Of a DNA stretch of 64,000 nt, positions 19,928 through 30,978 are shown one piece after another. The translations under genes were made by a program, and so were the position numbers. This DNA is from Pogonophryne albipinna (taxonomy: Eukaryota; Chordata; Actinopteri; Perciformes; Artedidraconidae). Position 1 is the stretch's first letter. Every line of letters starts with the position of its first letter. The notes under the pieces were generated by a model. That model did not search any database. It worked only from the letters and a program-made list of their open reading frames with translations, and was not told the DNA's origin. Where the stretch lies: positions 15,120,783 through 15,184,782 of the forward strand of contig CM053261.1 of NCBI GenBank assembly GCA_028583405.1, written 5' to 3'.

Positions 19928-20252
19928 CTGGTTTTCTGACCCCCCCCAGACCCCCCCAATAAAGCAAAACTGCACGTTTCAGAGTGGCCTTTTATTGTGG
20001 CCAGCCTAAGGCACACCTGTGCAATAATCATGCTGTCTAATCAGCATCTTGATATCCCACACCTGTGAGGTGGGATGGATTATCTCGGCAAAGGAGAAGT
20101 GCTCACTATCACAGATTTTTTCAGATTTGTGGACAATATTTGAGTGAAATGGTTATTTTGTGTATATAGAAAATGTTTTAGATCTTTGAGTTCATCTCAT
20201 GAAAAATGGGAGCAAAAACAAAAGTGTTGCATTTATATTTTTGTTCAGTGTA

Positions 20253-21265
20253 CATTCAGAAGTCAAGTTCAAAACCTTTAACAAGACAAATTAGGTTGGT
20301 GATTATGTTCTCTGTTGCATCTCAACATTGTATAATGCAATGAGACACTTTAATTAAGATATATTTTAGTAGCACATTAAGGAAAATCTGAGAATTCCAA
20401 AACATCATTAATTCCATAAAGCAGGAACAGTATCCCAGCAGCTTAAGAGTTATTGTATAAGTATACATTTTTCAATCACTGCTGGTCAAAATCCAACTTG
20501 GACCCTATAAAGAAAATGTTATGTTCTGACTAAATAGATCAATACAAATTAAAACATTGCATCTTCGCAGATGTATTTAGTTTGTCTGTATAACTTTCCA
20601 CCATCTATTTGAGCTTGATTTTTAACACTTTAATATAATGCCGTAGGTAACATTTACCTTCGAGGAAGAAGACAAATTATGATCTAATAACCTTTATTTT
20701 TCATTTGCATTTATACATTAGGAAATAAAAAAGGTACATTTTACATAACTCTCAGAGGATGTTTACATATTCACTCAGTTGCCATATTTAACCCTAATGG
20801 TTTTATCCAATCATATAGAGATGCATTTTATAATCATATTCAGGAATAATTGCAAAGTGATTCCTTTTTGATAAATTGTCCCTCTTTGTATGAATACTTA
20901 TTATTATTATAATGGAAGAGCATCTGGGCTGGATAAGTCTCAAACAGAACAGTTTTAATGTTATAAACTCACATCTTCAAACAAGTCCAGGGACTCCTCA
21001 TTATTGCCCTTGGAGCTGCAGTTAATCTAGCATCTACACTGCACGAAGTGAAGAAATATTGATCCCTGGGAACAGCACATGTTGAAAGAACTGTAATGAA
21101 AGCAGCTGCGAGGATAGAGGCTGTTTATTGTACACAGATTTTGCTTTTCCTGTCGTATGCTCTTGGACATTGTGCAAAGGAGCCACAGACTGTAGCAATA
21201 CTGTGAATCATCAGTGTTATATCTCCTCGTTCTGTCATCATTCAAGCAATTGGTTTGGTATAAAT
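20253..21265. other. Intergenic, no gene seen
   Basis: AT-rich sequence without recognisable coding or repeat structure. Confidence 0.5.
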
Positions 21266-21269
21266 TTAA

Positions 21270-21554
21270 AGGTCCCCTATTATACTGTTTTTCATCAATA
21301 TATTATAGGTCTCATATATATACAAAACACGTCTCTGAAGTGTTTTGCTACAAATACCAAACAGATTGTGCATTGTAGCATCCCATAAAGCCCTGTTTCA
21401 AAAGTGCTGATTCTGTGTCTGTTACTTTAGATGAAAATAAGGAGCCACTCCCCACGCCCCTCTGAGAGATATTTGGTTCAAAAGAACACAATGGTGCTCT
21501 AGGAGGAGATGCAGGTGATAAGGTGGGCGGGGGTTACCTTGGTTGGTTTTTGGC
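21270..21554 (+). mobile_element. TTAA-bounded MITE-like repeat, copy split by a hAT
   Basis: It begins AGGTCCCCTATTATACTG immediately after TTAA (21266-21269) and matches the minus strand of 14687-15000 nearly throughout. The match runs through GGTTACCTTGGTTGG and TTGGC, is interrupted by the hAT at 21555-22261, and resumes briefly with TTGGCTAATG after it. Non-coding. Confidence 0.65.
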
Positions 21555-22261
21555 CAGTGGCGAACCGTCAGGGCCTTCAAGGTATTCAGAGAATACCCTG
21601 GAACACTCAGATAAAACAAACAAAAAATCGATTTAATTATATAAATAAAATGTATATAAAATGTATATAAAATGAATAAATGAGAATCGTATCCGTGTTG
21701 TTGATCTGTAATATTACAGTGTTACGTTGATTTGTTTGTCCTTCTCGGACCATGCACTACGCATTTCAGTAGAAAAGAAAGCAACCAATCAGATCTTGTT
21801 CTGGGTCTCTGGGTAGAATATCCTTCAACCAATGTATTCTACATCCTTGATAGAATGCCCTGGCCGTTGCACTGAATGAGAGCGTACGTTTGGACTGACA
21901 GTTTGATCAATTCAATTCAACCAATCATATATTGATTTGTAGCCAATGGGCGTATTCTTTCAGAGTTCCCCTCGGTTCCAGGGTATTCTAGAAGGCCCGC
22001 TAGTTAACTGGCTCGAGACAGAGGATCTAGATGAATGCGACGAAGCAATTCATGCCGTTTTATTGTTTTTAACGTTGAAATGACAAGTGCAACAGGTGAA
22101 GATGAAGTTGTTGCGGAATTGTTGTGAGTACCCTTTTCAAGATGACAATTCAGTGAAAAGATGGACATTATAATGCCGGGGGGGGGGGGGGGGGGGGGGG
22201 GCGGGGGGGGGTGGGTGTGTCTACAGAAGGTCCAGTTGTGATACCCACGGTTCACCACTGT
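21555..22261. mobile_element. Non-autonomous hAT transposon inside the TTAA repeat
   Basis: The left end CAGTGGCGAACCGT and the reverse complement of the right end CAGTGGTGAACCGT form a ~14-bp inverted repeat. The flanking duplication is TTTTTGGC versus ATTTTGGC (7 of 8 match, with one extra T at the right junction). It has no transposase frame and contains a long G homopolymer near its right end. Confidence 0.72.
22178..22210 (+). repeat. Poly-G tract
   Basis: More than 30 G residues with a single C interruption, inside the hAT element. The length in this assembly is likely unreliable. The tract is the source of a polyproline frame on the minus strand and could form G-quadruplex structures. 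Confidence 0.85.
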
Positions 22262-24093
22262 ATTTTGGCTAATGTGACCCTCAGTTTTCAGATTGTAAAG
22301 ATATATGTAAAGTGGAGTGGTACCTTCAAAGATCCTAATTTATTTTAGTTAAAAGAGAATTATGTTTTATGTTCCTGGAACTCATTTTATCTGATTTCTG
22401 ACATTGGTACACCATTTAAAAACAGCGTGTTTGAGATATGGAAAATTGCAACAAATAATAAAAAATGTTTCATGGATGGGCTTAACATCTTGGTGTTGCC
22501 TGCACTTGCACAAAAACAAAACCAGGTGTTAAATTAATCTGACTAATTGTTTTGTTTCAAGATCTTGAAACCCTCATCAGAGAATACCACTTTGTATGGA
22601 CTAAATCAGTCTTAACCTAAGAAGTGGTGCATTACATATCTTAGTTATAATTTATTTTATTTTATGCACAGCATCAGTGTGATTACTTAACTGTCATCAG
22701 TCAACGGGACTCATGCACTCTGATGTCATTAGTGCTAACAAGCTCGGTGGTGTTCTGCATCATAATGACAGTATCAGCTACTGAGGGGTTGCTGATTTCC
22801 ATTGCAAAGGTACACAATGTTTTAGAAATCTGAAATAGCATTCATTTGTGCGTAGGAGGGATTTATAAGATCGTCTGAAGGGAACCCTCAGGGGAATTAG
22901 CTCACATCACCAAACAATTAACTGTATTGATTTGGAACAGCCTACACTTACAAGTGGAGACATAGATATTGGTGTTAACTATTTGTATTCATTTAGTGGC
23001 AGTTAATAGAAGATTGCAAACCGTGTGTGACCTGTAAGACTGTGAAAGAAGAGACAACTGCCTAATGTGAATATCAAAAGGTAAAACAACTGTTTTGTGT
23101 CAGGTATGAAGTGCAATTCCATCATATCCTGGACAATGTTAAAGAGTAAAAAGGGTTTGGAGTTTATAGGTTGGATATGACACCTTATTATATATGATTT
23201 TCTTCACACAATGTCAGTCTTAAATCATCCAAAAATGAGACCTGCTCTTGTAATTCAAAATCCCATCAGACTGCTTACTAAATCTAGTAAATGAAATGAG
23301 GTTATCTATTTTTTAATATAGAGTGGTGAATTTGTTGCTCCACATGAGAAATGATAGGCTGCCAACAAATGATGTTGGCTGAACTTGACCTTGGCGCACC
23401 TCCTTTGACTCCTAGTTGTTTGATAACCAAGGTTGCCATTCATCCTTGTCATTTCTCTCATGGTAATGTGTAACTGCTGAGCTAAACAGTGTTAAACTGG
23501 ACATTAGATACAGTATACTGTATGTGCGTGGTACCTGAATATTGCAGAAGAAAGGATAATGTTCTTTCAATATTTGCTTTTCCTCGTGCATCAAGTGACT
23601 ACATGCAAGGTTTATATTTGCAGCATATTTCCCCATGAAAGATTATTTCCCCAATGGAAGGCAATTTGTTTTTGACAGAAGATAAACAACAATGACAGGA
23701 CCAAAATATTTAAATATAGGTTGAGAGACAACTCTGTACTTACCGGATATTTTGACACCCAAAATCAGGTACAGCACAAGATTGCTGAAGCAATAACCGC
23801 TTGGCACCGAACACGGCTTGTTGCCTGTAGCAAAAATATGAGGATCTCACAAATTGCCACTTTAATGGGACAAACTGCTGCCACTTGATATTTATGTGAG
23901 AGTGTGAGCACTCCGCTGGTTTATGCTGCCACCTGGGCTGCGAGAACTATGGAAAGAGCAGGTTGTATATCTGACATTTTAATATAATACACTCTTAAAC
24001 AACCAAAACAATTGCAAAGCCATTGCTTTGGACATTTCAGTAGAGGCATCAGATATTGACACACTTCGTGAACATGCAACATATTTTGTCCAC
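22262..24093. other. Intergenic, no gene seen
   Basis: The first ~40 bp appear to be the continuation of the split TTAA repeat. The remainder is AT-rich without recognisable genes or complete repeats. Confidence 0.5.
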
Positions 24094-24394
24094 TGTGAGC
24101 CTCTCCGCTCACACAGTGTTCAAATAGGGACGGAAAGAGCAGGTCGGTTTATCACAGGCTTTTATTAGCTCCACACAAAGTCTACATCGGTCTCCAACGT
24201 TGCCGTTGTGGGACCCTTCACAGGTCCTTTGGCGACCTCCCAGGATCCCGCCTACTGCAAAACAGCTCAGAACCAGGTTACGACATGCTTTTATTCCGGC
24301 ACTGATTACCTGATTCCGATCAGCTGTCTGGCCTCCGGCCGAGCCCCTCCCTTCACTCCAGCAGCCGGCGCCCTAACTACACCCCGCTGCCACA
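24094..24394 (-). mobile_element. Solo LTR (minus strand)
   Basis: On the minus strand it begins TGTGGCAGCGGGGTG and ends GAGGCTCACA. It is flanked by a perfect 5-bp duplication (TCCAC on the plus strand, 24089-24093 and 24395-24399). AATAAAAG-type signals lie within (GGAATAAAAGC and GCTAATAAAAGC). It is 301 bp and GC-richer than its surroundings. The family is LTR retrotransposon, probably gypsy-like. Confidence 0.85.
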
Positions 24395-24399
24395 TCCAC

Positions 24400-26669
24400 C
24401 TTTTGTAAATGTTCGGTATAACGAATATTATAAATGATGTATACAAGCTGGTGGATCCTCTCAGCCAGAAGCCCCACATATTTGACAAAGGCCTTTAAAG
24501 TTAACAGCTGCTGATTAATCACGATAGGTCAAAATGACCGACTGGCTCTCAACCGGGTATGGAGCTGGCTGCCCAGTGCACTTAGAACCTCCTTTGCATG
24601 TACTTGACAGCTGCATAGAGTAAGTGCCACTTCTGCCAATTTGCTCCATCTTTTTAGTCCTTCTACAGTAAGCTAAATATAGCTTCTGAACATGTGTATT
24701 TTAAGTGCTATAACAAATTAAAATGTAATTTGTAGTTGATTGGTAAAATGGTTTACAGCAACTTGAGATGTTGTCCATGCGTCCAAATGTTTTATCTTTT
24801 ATTCAAATCAGTTTTATTTTATGTGTTTTTTTATATTATTGTAATTTGTTCTATCTTTTTAACACTGTTCCTCGTGTATGTTAATGTGAAAGCCAGCAGA
24901 GACAAATGTGTTTCATGATATTGGGTACATAAATACAGCTGATTTTATTTGATTTTACTTAACTAATTATATTTAAAAAGCACAGAAATAAACGTGTCTC
25001 AGGAAGTGACAAAGAGGCTGAAAGAAGTATACTTACAGCTTTAGGTTACATATGGTCTGTTAATATGGGATTGTATGTTGTTATTTTTATCACACACCAA
25101 GGCATATTTTTGTTGATTTTTAATGTGTTTTTGTTTGTGTGAGTTGCGGTTTATGACCTCCAGGCAGAATCAGAAACCTTTACTCCCAGGCTAAAGTGAG
25201 ACCCACTATTCTATTCGTGACGGTGGATCCAGTCTTTGTTTTATTTATCTACATAATGAATTTAGTTCAGGACTTAGTCTTCAAGAAACTACTGGTAAAC
25301 CTTGTAATAAGGGAAACCTTGTTTCCAAAGCACAGTAGACCTTTACTGTGCTTTGGAAAATTCTGTATAAAATTGCATTTTAATTTAAATGTTTCACTGC
25401 TCCATATTATGGCACCAAATCAGTCAGTTTAAATAAGGACACAACTAAAAACTATTTTCATATGTGTTTCCTCATCCTCTGAGTTTATATGCAAATTGTA
25501 TTCTGCACTTGTTATCGGTACAAGAAGGCTTCACATCTTGTCTTTTGTTTTCTTCTGCTGACGTATGAAAGAACAAAATTAGTCATCCAAATTGGAACAC
25601 TTCTGCCAGCTGAACATGTTCACGATGATTGAGTTATTATTCCACGGAAAGGTCTGAATACTATTGAGAACTGATGCATTTCGGAATGCTAATTAAGGAA
25701 AAATATATGCTGTTTTCCAGTTGCTTTTACATTTCAACCAGCACAAACAACCTCATAAGTATGATTTTCACAGCTCTGTGTCTGATTTTGACATTGAATA
25801 AGAGACTTCTGATGTGGGTTTCCAGTACTTTCCATTCCACTGTGAGAATGAAAACACTCGACAGCTTTTTCCCCCAGCTTTTACTCAGTTCCAACTGGCT
25901 GGTCCATGTGGTTCTCACCAAACCCTTGTTGGCCAGCCTTTTCCCTTACAAGAACACAAACAACACAAATGTATGCTCCCTACTCTGTGCAAAATGATGG
26001 TGAGCCAAAGAGCTCAATGGCCTTACAAAGAAGGCTGAATATGTAGAAACCTGCCTCCTTTTGCACCCTGCTAGTCAACAATTGCTTAGTGCTGCTTTAA
26101 AAACTTTTCATATCGTGTTGATGTGAACTATCAAGTGTTGGTTGTGGATAAGTTATGACTAAGTAGATGTTCTGTCATAAAATGTTTTAACCGTTTAAAC
26201 CTAAACATGTTATTTATTCACTGTTCACTGACTGTGTTAATTCAAAGACATCAACACAAATTGCTCTGTCAGCCACTGCACCAGAAGCGAGGGCCTGTCC
26301 TTGGAGCACCTGTCTCGTAGTTGTCAGAAGGAACTGGATGAGTGTATGCATGTGTGTTTGTGTGTATGTGTCCAGCGTGTGGGAGTATATCTTGATCCAC
26401 AGCAGCTGCCCCTCAAGCACAATGACAAGCTAGCTCATTCACACAGTCTTTGTGTTAAGTAGAATAGAATCAAATCTGTTCTATTTTCAGATGGAGCCAA
26501 ATCCTATTTGTTTTTCGTCTACCAACAATACTTTCCCCTAATCACATTAGCACAGTTGATGCGAAACGTTGAATAGACAGAAAATGAGCACTTTTATCAG
26601 CAGTCCTTTAAATGTGAATGTTGTTTATACCGAAATGACATTTGTGAGGCAGTTTGTAATTATATTTTC
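24400..26669. other. Intergenic, no gene seen
   Basis: AT-rich DNA downstream of the myosin light chain gene. Frames up to 107 aa (25674-25997) show no recognisable domain. The last part may include 3' flanking or alternative 3' UTR sequence of the minus-strand gene. Confidence 0.45.
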
Positions 26670-26675
26670 TTTATT
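26670..26675 (-). terminator. Candidate polyadenylation signal of the myosin light chain gene
   Basis: TTTATT on the plus strand reads AATAAA on the minus strand, about 240 bp past the stop codon. It is the first canonical hexamer I noticed downstream. Use of the site is inferred. Confidence 0.4.
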
Positions 26676-26916
26676 AGTAGAGTTTTTCTTTATATTATCT
26701 CACTGGCATTTTATAATACTTCAGAGTGCTTATTAAAAATAACTTATCATAGGTTTTGCAGCGGACTTTTTTGCATTGAACATTAATTGCTGCTCTTGAC
26801 ATACTAATAATGTCACCCACTAAGTGACATGATCACCTCTAAATGCACAAAATGTTTAGCAAGGATCCAGAAATTGAACAAAACGTAGGTAAAGTCTGCA
26901 TGGTTAAATGTCACGC

Positions 26917-27510
26917 TTATCCAGAGAGAATATGCTTAACAAAGGAGGCATAGTTGATACACCCATTGGTATCCTCCTGCCCAACCATCAGTCTGTCCAC
27001 CTCGTCTTCTGTCATCCTCTCCCCCAGTGTCGCCAGCACATGACGCAGCTCTGCTCCCATGATGGTGCCATTGCCTTCCTTGTCAAAAACCCTCAGCCCC
27101 TCCACAAAATCCTCAAAGTTGCCTTGATCTTTTGCACGGGAGATATGTTGCAGCATTGGCAGGAAGGTCTCAAAATCCACCATTTTAGTGCTCATGTCCT
27201 CTGGCCCTGGTTTTCCGAGCACCTTGAGCACATCTGCGTTGGTAGGGTTCTGACCCAGAGCTCGCATCACATCTCCGCATTGGCCATATGTGATCTTCAT
27301 ATCTCCAGTCGGTGTGCGGTCAAACAAGGTGAAGGCTTCCTTGAACTCCTCAATCTGGTCAGCATTGTACTCAAGAGTGATGCTTTTGGGATCGAACGCA
27401 CGCTCCTTGGGTGGCTCGGGCAGTAGCTCTGGAGCTGGTTTAGGAGCATCTTTCTTAGGCTCTGGCTTTTTGGGCTCAGGTTTCTTTGGTTCAATCTTCT
27501 TAGGTGCCAT
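26917..27510 (-). CDS. Myosin essential (alkali) light chain, MYL4-like, single exon
   Basis: A complete 197-aa protein in one uninterrupted frame from ATG (27510) to TAA. Residues 1-40 form the Lys/Pro/Ala-rich N-terminal extension of long-form (A1-type) essential light chains (MAPKK, repeated PEPKK), which contacts actin. Residues 50-197 are the EF-hand body, with [20 protein letters not shown] (EF1), [19 protein letters not shown] (EF3) and [14 protein letters not shown] at the C-terminus. The loops are degenerate, as usual for this non-Ca-binding subunit, which wraps the IQ helix of the myosin lever arm in the sarcomere. The extension and the FDPKS motif fit MYL4/MYL3 better than the short fast A2 form. 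Canonical family genes have several coding exons and this one has none interrupted, so it looks like a retrogene. It has no internal stops and retains a TATA box and E-boxes upstream. The exact orthologue is not assigned. Confidence 0.93.
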   Translation of the reverse strand: MAPKKIEPKKPEPKKPEPKKDAPKPAPELLPEPPKERAFDPKSITLEYNADQIEEFKEAFTLFDRTPTGDMKITYGQCGDVMRALGQNPTNADVLKVLGKPGPEDMSTKMVDFETFLPMLQHISRAKDQGNFEDFVEGLRVFDKEGNGTIMGAELRHVLATLGERMTEDEVDRLMVGQEDTNGCINYASFVKHILSG

Positions 27511-27619
27511 GTTGTCAAGGGATTCAGAGGTGAGCTGGTACTAGCTGGAAAAACAAGCAAGAGTCTGAAGGGATTGGAGAGGATTCCCAAGCACACAGGG
27601 CCACCTCTTCTTCCAAAGC

Positions 27620-27626
27620 TTTTATA
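27620..27626 (-). promoter_or_regulatory. TATA box of the myosin light chain gene
   Basis: TATAAAA on the minus strand lies about 110 bp upstream of the start codon. It predicts transcription start near 27590-27595 and a 5' leader of ~80 nt. A pyrimidine-rich TTTTTCCAG just before the ATG (about 27544-27553) could alternatively be a 3' splice site, in which case a 5'-UTR exon would lie further upstream. Confidence 0.6.
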
Positions 27627-27734
27627 TGTGTTTTGCCTAGGGAGCAGTAGAGCCATTTCTAACAGCACACTATACAAGGAAGAAACCTGAAATAGATTCC
27701 CTTAGCAAGTGATGTCAACATTAAGTATTGTGCT

Positions 27735-27750
27735 CAGCTGCTGTCATCTG
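27735..27750 (-). promoter_or_regulatory. Paired E-boxes upstream of the myosin light chain gene
   Basis: CAGCTG (27735-27740) and CATCTG (27745-27750) sit about 110-130 bp upstream of the TATA box. CAGCTG is the preferred core of myogenic bHLH factors, which fits a muscle gene. Binding is inferred, and E-boxes occur often by chance. Confidence 0.35.
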
Positions 27751-28491
27751 GCCAACAGGGATATTTGCTGTCATAAGCGGGGGTCCAGTTGCATTAGGCC
27801 GAAAATGTTCTGTCCCTCTGATGGACAAAGGGATCACAGCACAATGTATTAGCCCATGAGGGAGGGGGACACAAATAGCTTTGCTGGCTAACTGCTGAAA
27901 GTCTAGGAAACACTGCTTTCTGGAACAATGCTTTTTTTCAGAACGTCAAACACACACATAGTTAATTATTTCATTTCAGAGGTCTCATGATGGATCAGCG
28001 CACTTTGGGTCTTGTTATCATGAAACATTTTATAGTAAGAGGAAAGCATTCTCTTTTGGGACACTATGGTGATAGGGCTTGAGGGACATGGATTAAATAT
28101 GGTTTATATGTTGTGCTATAGCTTTATGGTGGTTAGGGTCAGGTAAGAGACAGAAGGAATGCCAAATTATTTTAGTAGAGATTAGATATGTGTTTGGATA
28201 TCATCAGTGCTCAACGATATGTTTAAGACTTTGCTTGGATTCTCCCATTACTACATATAGTTTACAAATTGTACATAAGCCACATATGTGCTAATTCTAG
28301 TGTTGCATTTAGAGAGAAAAATTACCATTGTCACAGTTTTTGGAACAGCGGAAAGAGTTTGAGTGAATTTTGTTTTGAGAACACATCTCCAAGTTGAGAG
28401 ATGGCACCTATTCAAAATGATGACTCATCTTTATTTTATATATTTCCATTTCCTTTGTGTTCCCATGACAAGCTTTGTGTACAGTATACTA
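27751..28491. other. Intergenic, no gene seen
   Basis: Upstream flank of the myosin light chain gene. No coding frame of note and no recognised repeat. Confidence 0.45.
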
Positions 28492-28499
28492 CATACATG

Positions 28500-29359
28500 T
28501 AGGGATGCATCAATACCAGGTATATCAGGCCGATACTGTACTTGTATTTGTAATCTCAGATTCAACCACACTCAATACCGCTTTACGGCAACGTGACGTT
28601 AACCTTTCGTAACTTGAGCAGGTAGGCGGAGAAGAAGCAATGTCTGCAGTTTGGAAATATTTTAGGATAAGCAATGATGACAAAAGTAGAGCCGGCTGCA
28701 AACTATGTAATGGATAATGTGCAGCGAGAACTTATTATCCTGCTTATGAGACGGCTAAATACTAAACAAACTAACGACTTGACTCCCAATATTAATGGAG
28801 ATATTTTATTGACTTTAGTTGATCGTAATGCTTATGCTAGGAAAAAAACCTCTGTTCCACGGCACACCAACGACTGGAACTGCACCAACAACAACTTAAT
28901 TTACACGGAACGGCAGAACTGATCGATGTTTTCTGTAATTGTGCAAGTCTGTTCACAGTTTATTTTCCACTAACAAGTCCTTAAACAATGCCAGAGCCCA
29001 TACCGTGTTACCGTTTATATTTACTTCCTGTATGCCTTCTTCTGGTGATTTATCTGATGTCCAGCACTCCGTCTTTTAACCTCTGTTCCTTTCTCTCCGT
29101 TGATCATTATTATGCTTAGCTGAGGTTTGTTCAACAGTATTACTAACCTCTGAAATGTCCGAATTGACCATCAGAGTCAAGTTTTCAACTAAGCTGTGTA
29201 ATAAGCTCTGCTAAATTGTCAAGAGGTGGGGTGAAAAGTCAAACTGTAAAGGTTATACAGTATTAAGTACTCATATCGGTACTCGTATCGGCAAGTACTC
29301 ACATGTAAGTATTTGTACTTGTACTTGGTCTGAAAAACAGTGGTAATGGTGCATCCCTA
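28500..29359 (+). mobile_element. hAT transposon, internally deleted
   Basis: Inverted ends TAGGGATGCA (left) and TGCATCCCTA-like (right) are flanked by CATACATG (28492-28499) and CATATATG (29360-29367), an 8-bp duplication with one difference. Subterminal GTACTTGTA/GTACTCGTATCGG-type motifs recur at both ends. Only a short N-terminal piece of the transposase remains (28640-28717). Confidence 0.82.
28640..28717 (+). pseudogene. hAT transposase remnant, BED zinc finger start
   Basis: A 25-codon frame, MSAVWKYFRISNDD then CKLCNG before a TAA stop, matches the start of BED-type zinc fingers of hAT transposases: the aromatic VWKYF signature and the first Cys pair CxxC. The His pair and the catalytic and dimerisation domains are absent. 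Its position just inside the left terminus and its strand fit an internally deleted hAT. Confidence 0.6.
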
Positions 29360-29367
29360 CATATATG

Positions 29368-30810
29368 TTGCACTGTTACAAGGTTAAAGCAAGCAAAGCA
29401 ATTCCATTATGTTTCTAGTTTATAATTACGTAATATGTCACTTGGCTTTATGTAGATGACAACTCTGTAATACCCTTCAGTGAATGATAAATTAACCAAC
29501 CAAACATTCATTTCATTTATGGGAGAGAGGGTGTATATAGGATGTGCAGTTCTGTGACACAATCTTAATCATAAGAACTTTAATTTATGCATGCATCACA
29601 GTTTATCAACTCAGTTTAAGACAGCTAAAGCCTGTCATGCGATCATCACATTTACCCTTCTCTATATTCATGCCAGTCTCCCTTGATCCGTCAATCTAGA
29701 CTTTGAAGTCCTAGGGCAGTGTATTGTGTGTGTTTGTTTGTCAGTATGTCCTTAGCCAAAGATCACTATCTACCTTCTCTTTTCTTTTGAGGTCACATGG
29801 TTATAAAACTGACACCCAATTTGTCTTCTTTAAGTGTGTACGTGCCTATGCACGTTTGTGTCGGACAGAAACAAAGAGTGAGACCAAATTGAAAGTTTAC
29901 ACTGAAACACCATATACTGTGCACAATATTCTAGGTATTTCCCTACTATTACCTAAAGTGAACACAAATAAATTGTGAAATGATTGTGTCACCTAATAGT
30001 ATGATGTAATAGGACACAAGTAAAATACATGTAAGAGCAATATAACCTCTCACATTCATAGTGACCTTCAGGGTAAGGCAGATGCTGATTGACATCTTCA
30101 CATTTTGAAAAGGTAAAGCCAGACATGTGACTCAAGTCAAGTGCTCCAAACCCCAAGCAAATTCCAAGTCCTTCTTACTTGGTCAAATCAAGTTAAGTCA
30201 GTGGTATTTCAAGTCAAGTGTAATCCTATGATGAGGCAAGTCAAGTAAGAAGTCAAGTGAAACTCTGGAGCAGAACATTTGTTAAGCTTTCACTCGGCAG
30301 CACATGTGGATGCGACATAAAATTACTTGTGTTCCTTTTTTCCCTTTACAACTTATTTTAAACAAGGCTTCAATCAGTACACTGCTATTGCAATGATTGA
30401 ACCAGTGGATTGCTGCTTTCAGCATCTGAAGTTGAAGTGGTAATTTCCTTGGTCCCTACTATCAGCTGCTGTTGCTAATTTCAAAGAGAGCAATGGTTCA
30501 CAAGGTTTTCAAAGTGAATATTCGTAAATACAAGTGCATGAACTGGTTAGATAAATACATATCTACATTATCATAAAACCATATAAAAAAAAGTTTTAAT
30601 TAACAATGACCAGGTTGCTTGTTAAATTGGCTTTGATAAAAAAGGTCGAGGTCCCAAAGAGAAACCAATGGTTTTTATATGGACATTCCTTTTGGTCAGG
30701 GGGTAAAGGTGAGGCTATGTTTAAAGTGTCCAGGCATGTATTAACCCAATTGTGTACATTTTATTGATATTGAGGATGCAGTCAGCACAGATAAGAAATA
30801 CTTATGAGTA
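29368..30810. other. Intergenic with a degenerate AAGTC repeat
   Basis: Mostly featureless. Between about 30125 and 30262 the pentamer-like motif (TCAAG/AAGTC) recurs many times in degenerate form, some units inverted, suggesting an old satellite-like or transposon-end repeat. No coding frame was recognised. Confidence 0.45.
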
Positions 30811-30978
30811 TGTCAAGGCAGGGCCGGCCCTGACCAATTTGCTTCCCCAAACAAGAATTTAGCTGGCGCCCCCCCCCCCAAAAAAATGCAGACACTCACT
30901 ATGACTCGCGCATGCATGCACGTGCACGGTTGTGGCATGACCACCAAAGAAATATATGGACACAAGATGTGTGCAAAT

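Larger units (their letters stand above)
17862..20250 (+). mobile_element. Tc1-like (DD34E) transposon, complete ends
   Basis: Inverted terminal repeats of about 285 bp (17862-18147 and 19965-20250) begin CACTGAACAAAAATATAAAT and are flanked by the TA target duplication (17860-17861 and 20251-20252). The arms differ at only scattered positions. The element carries one transposase gene, broken by a frameshift, and a solo LTR at 18155-18907. Its ends could still be substrates for a related transposase supplied elsewhere. Confidence 0.95.

Noticed and set aside
22004..22258. Minus-strand frame with a polyproline run
   Set aside because: The prolines come from the poly-G tract inside a hAT element, and the rest has no domain.
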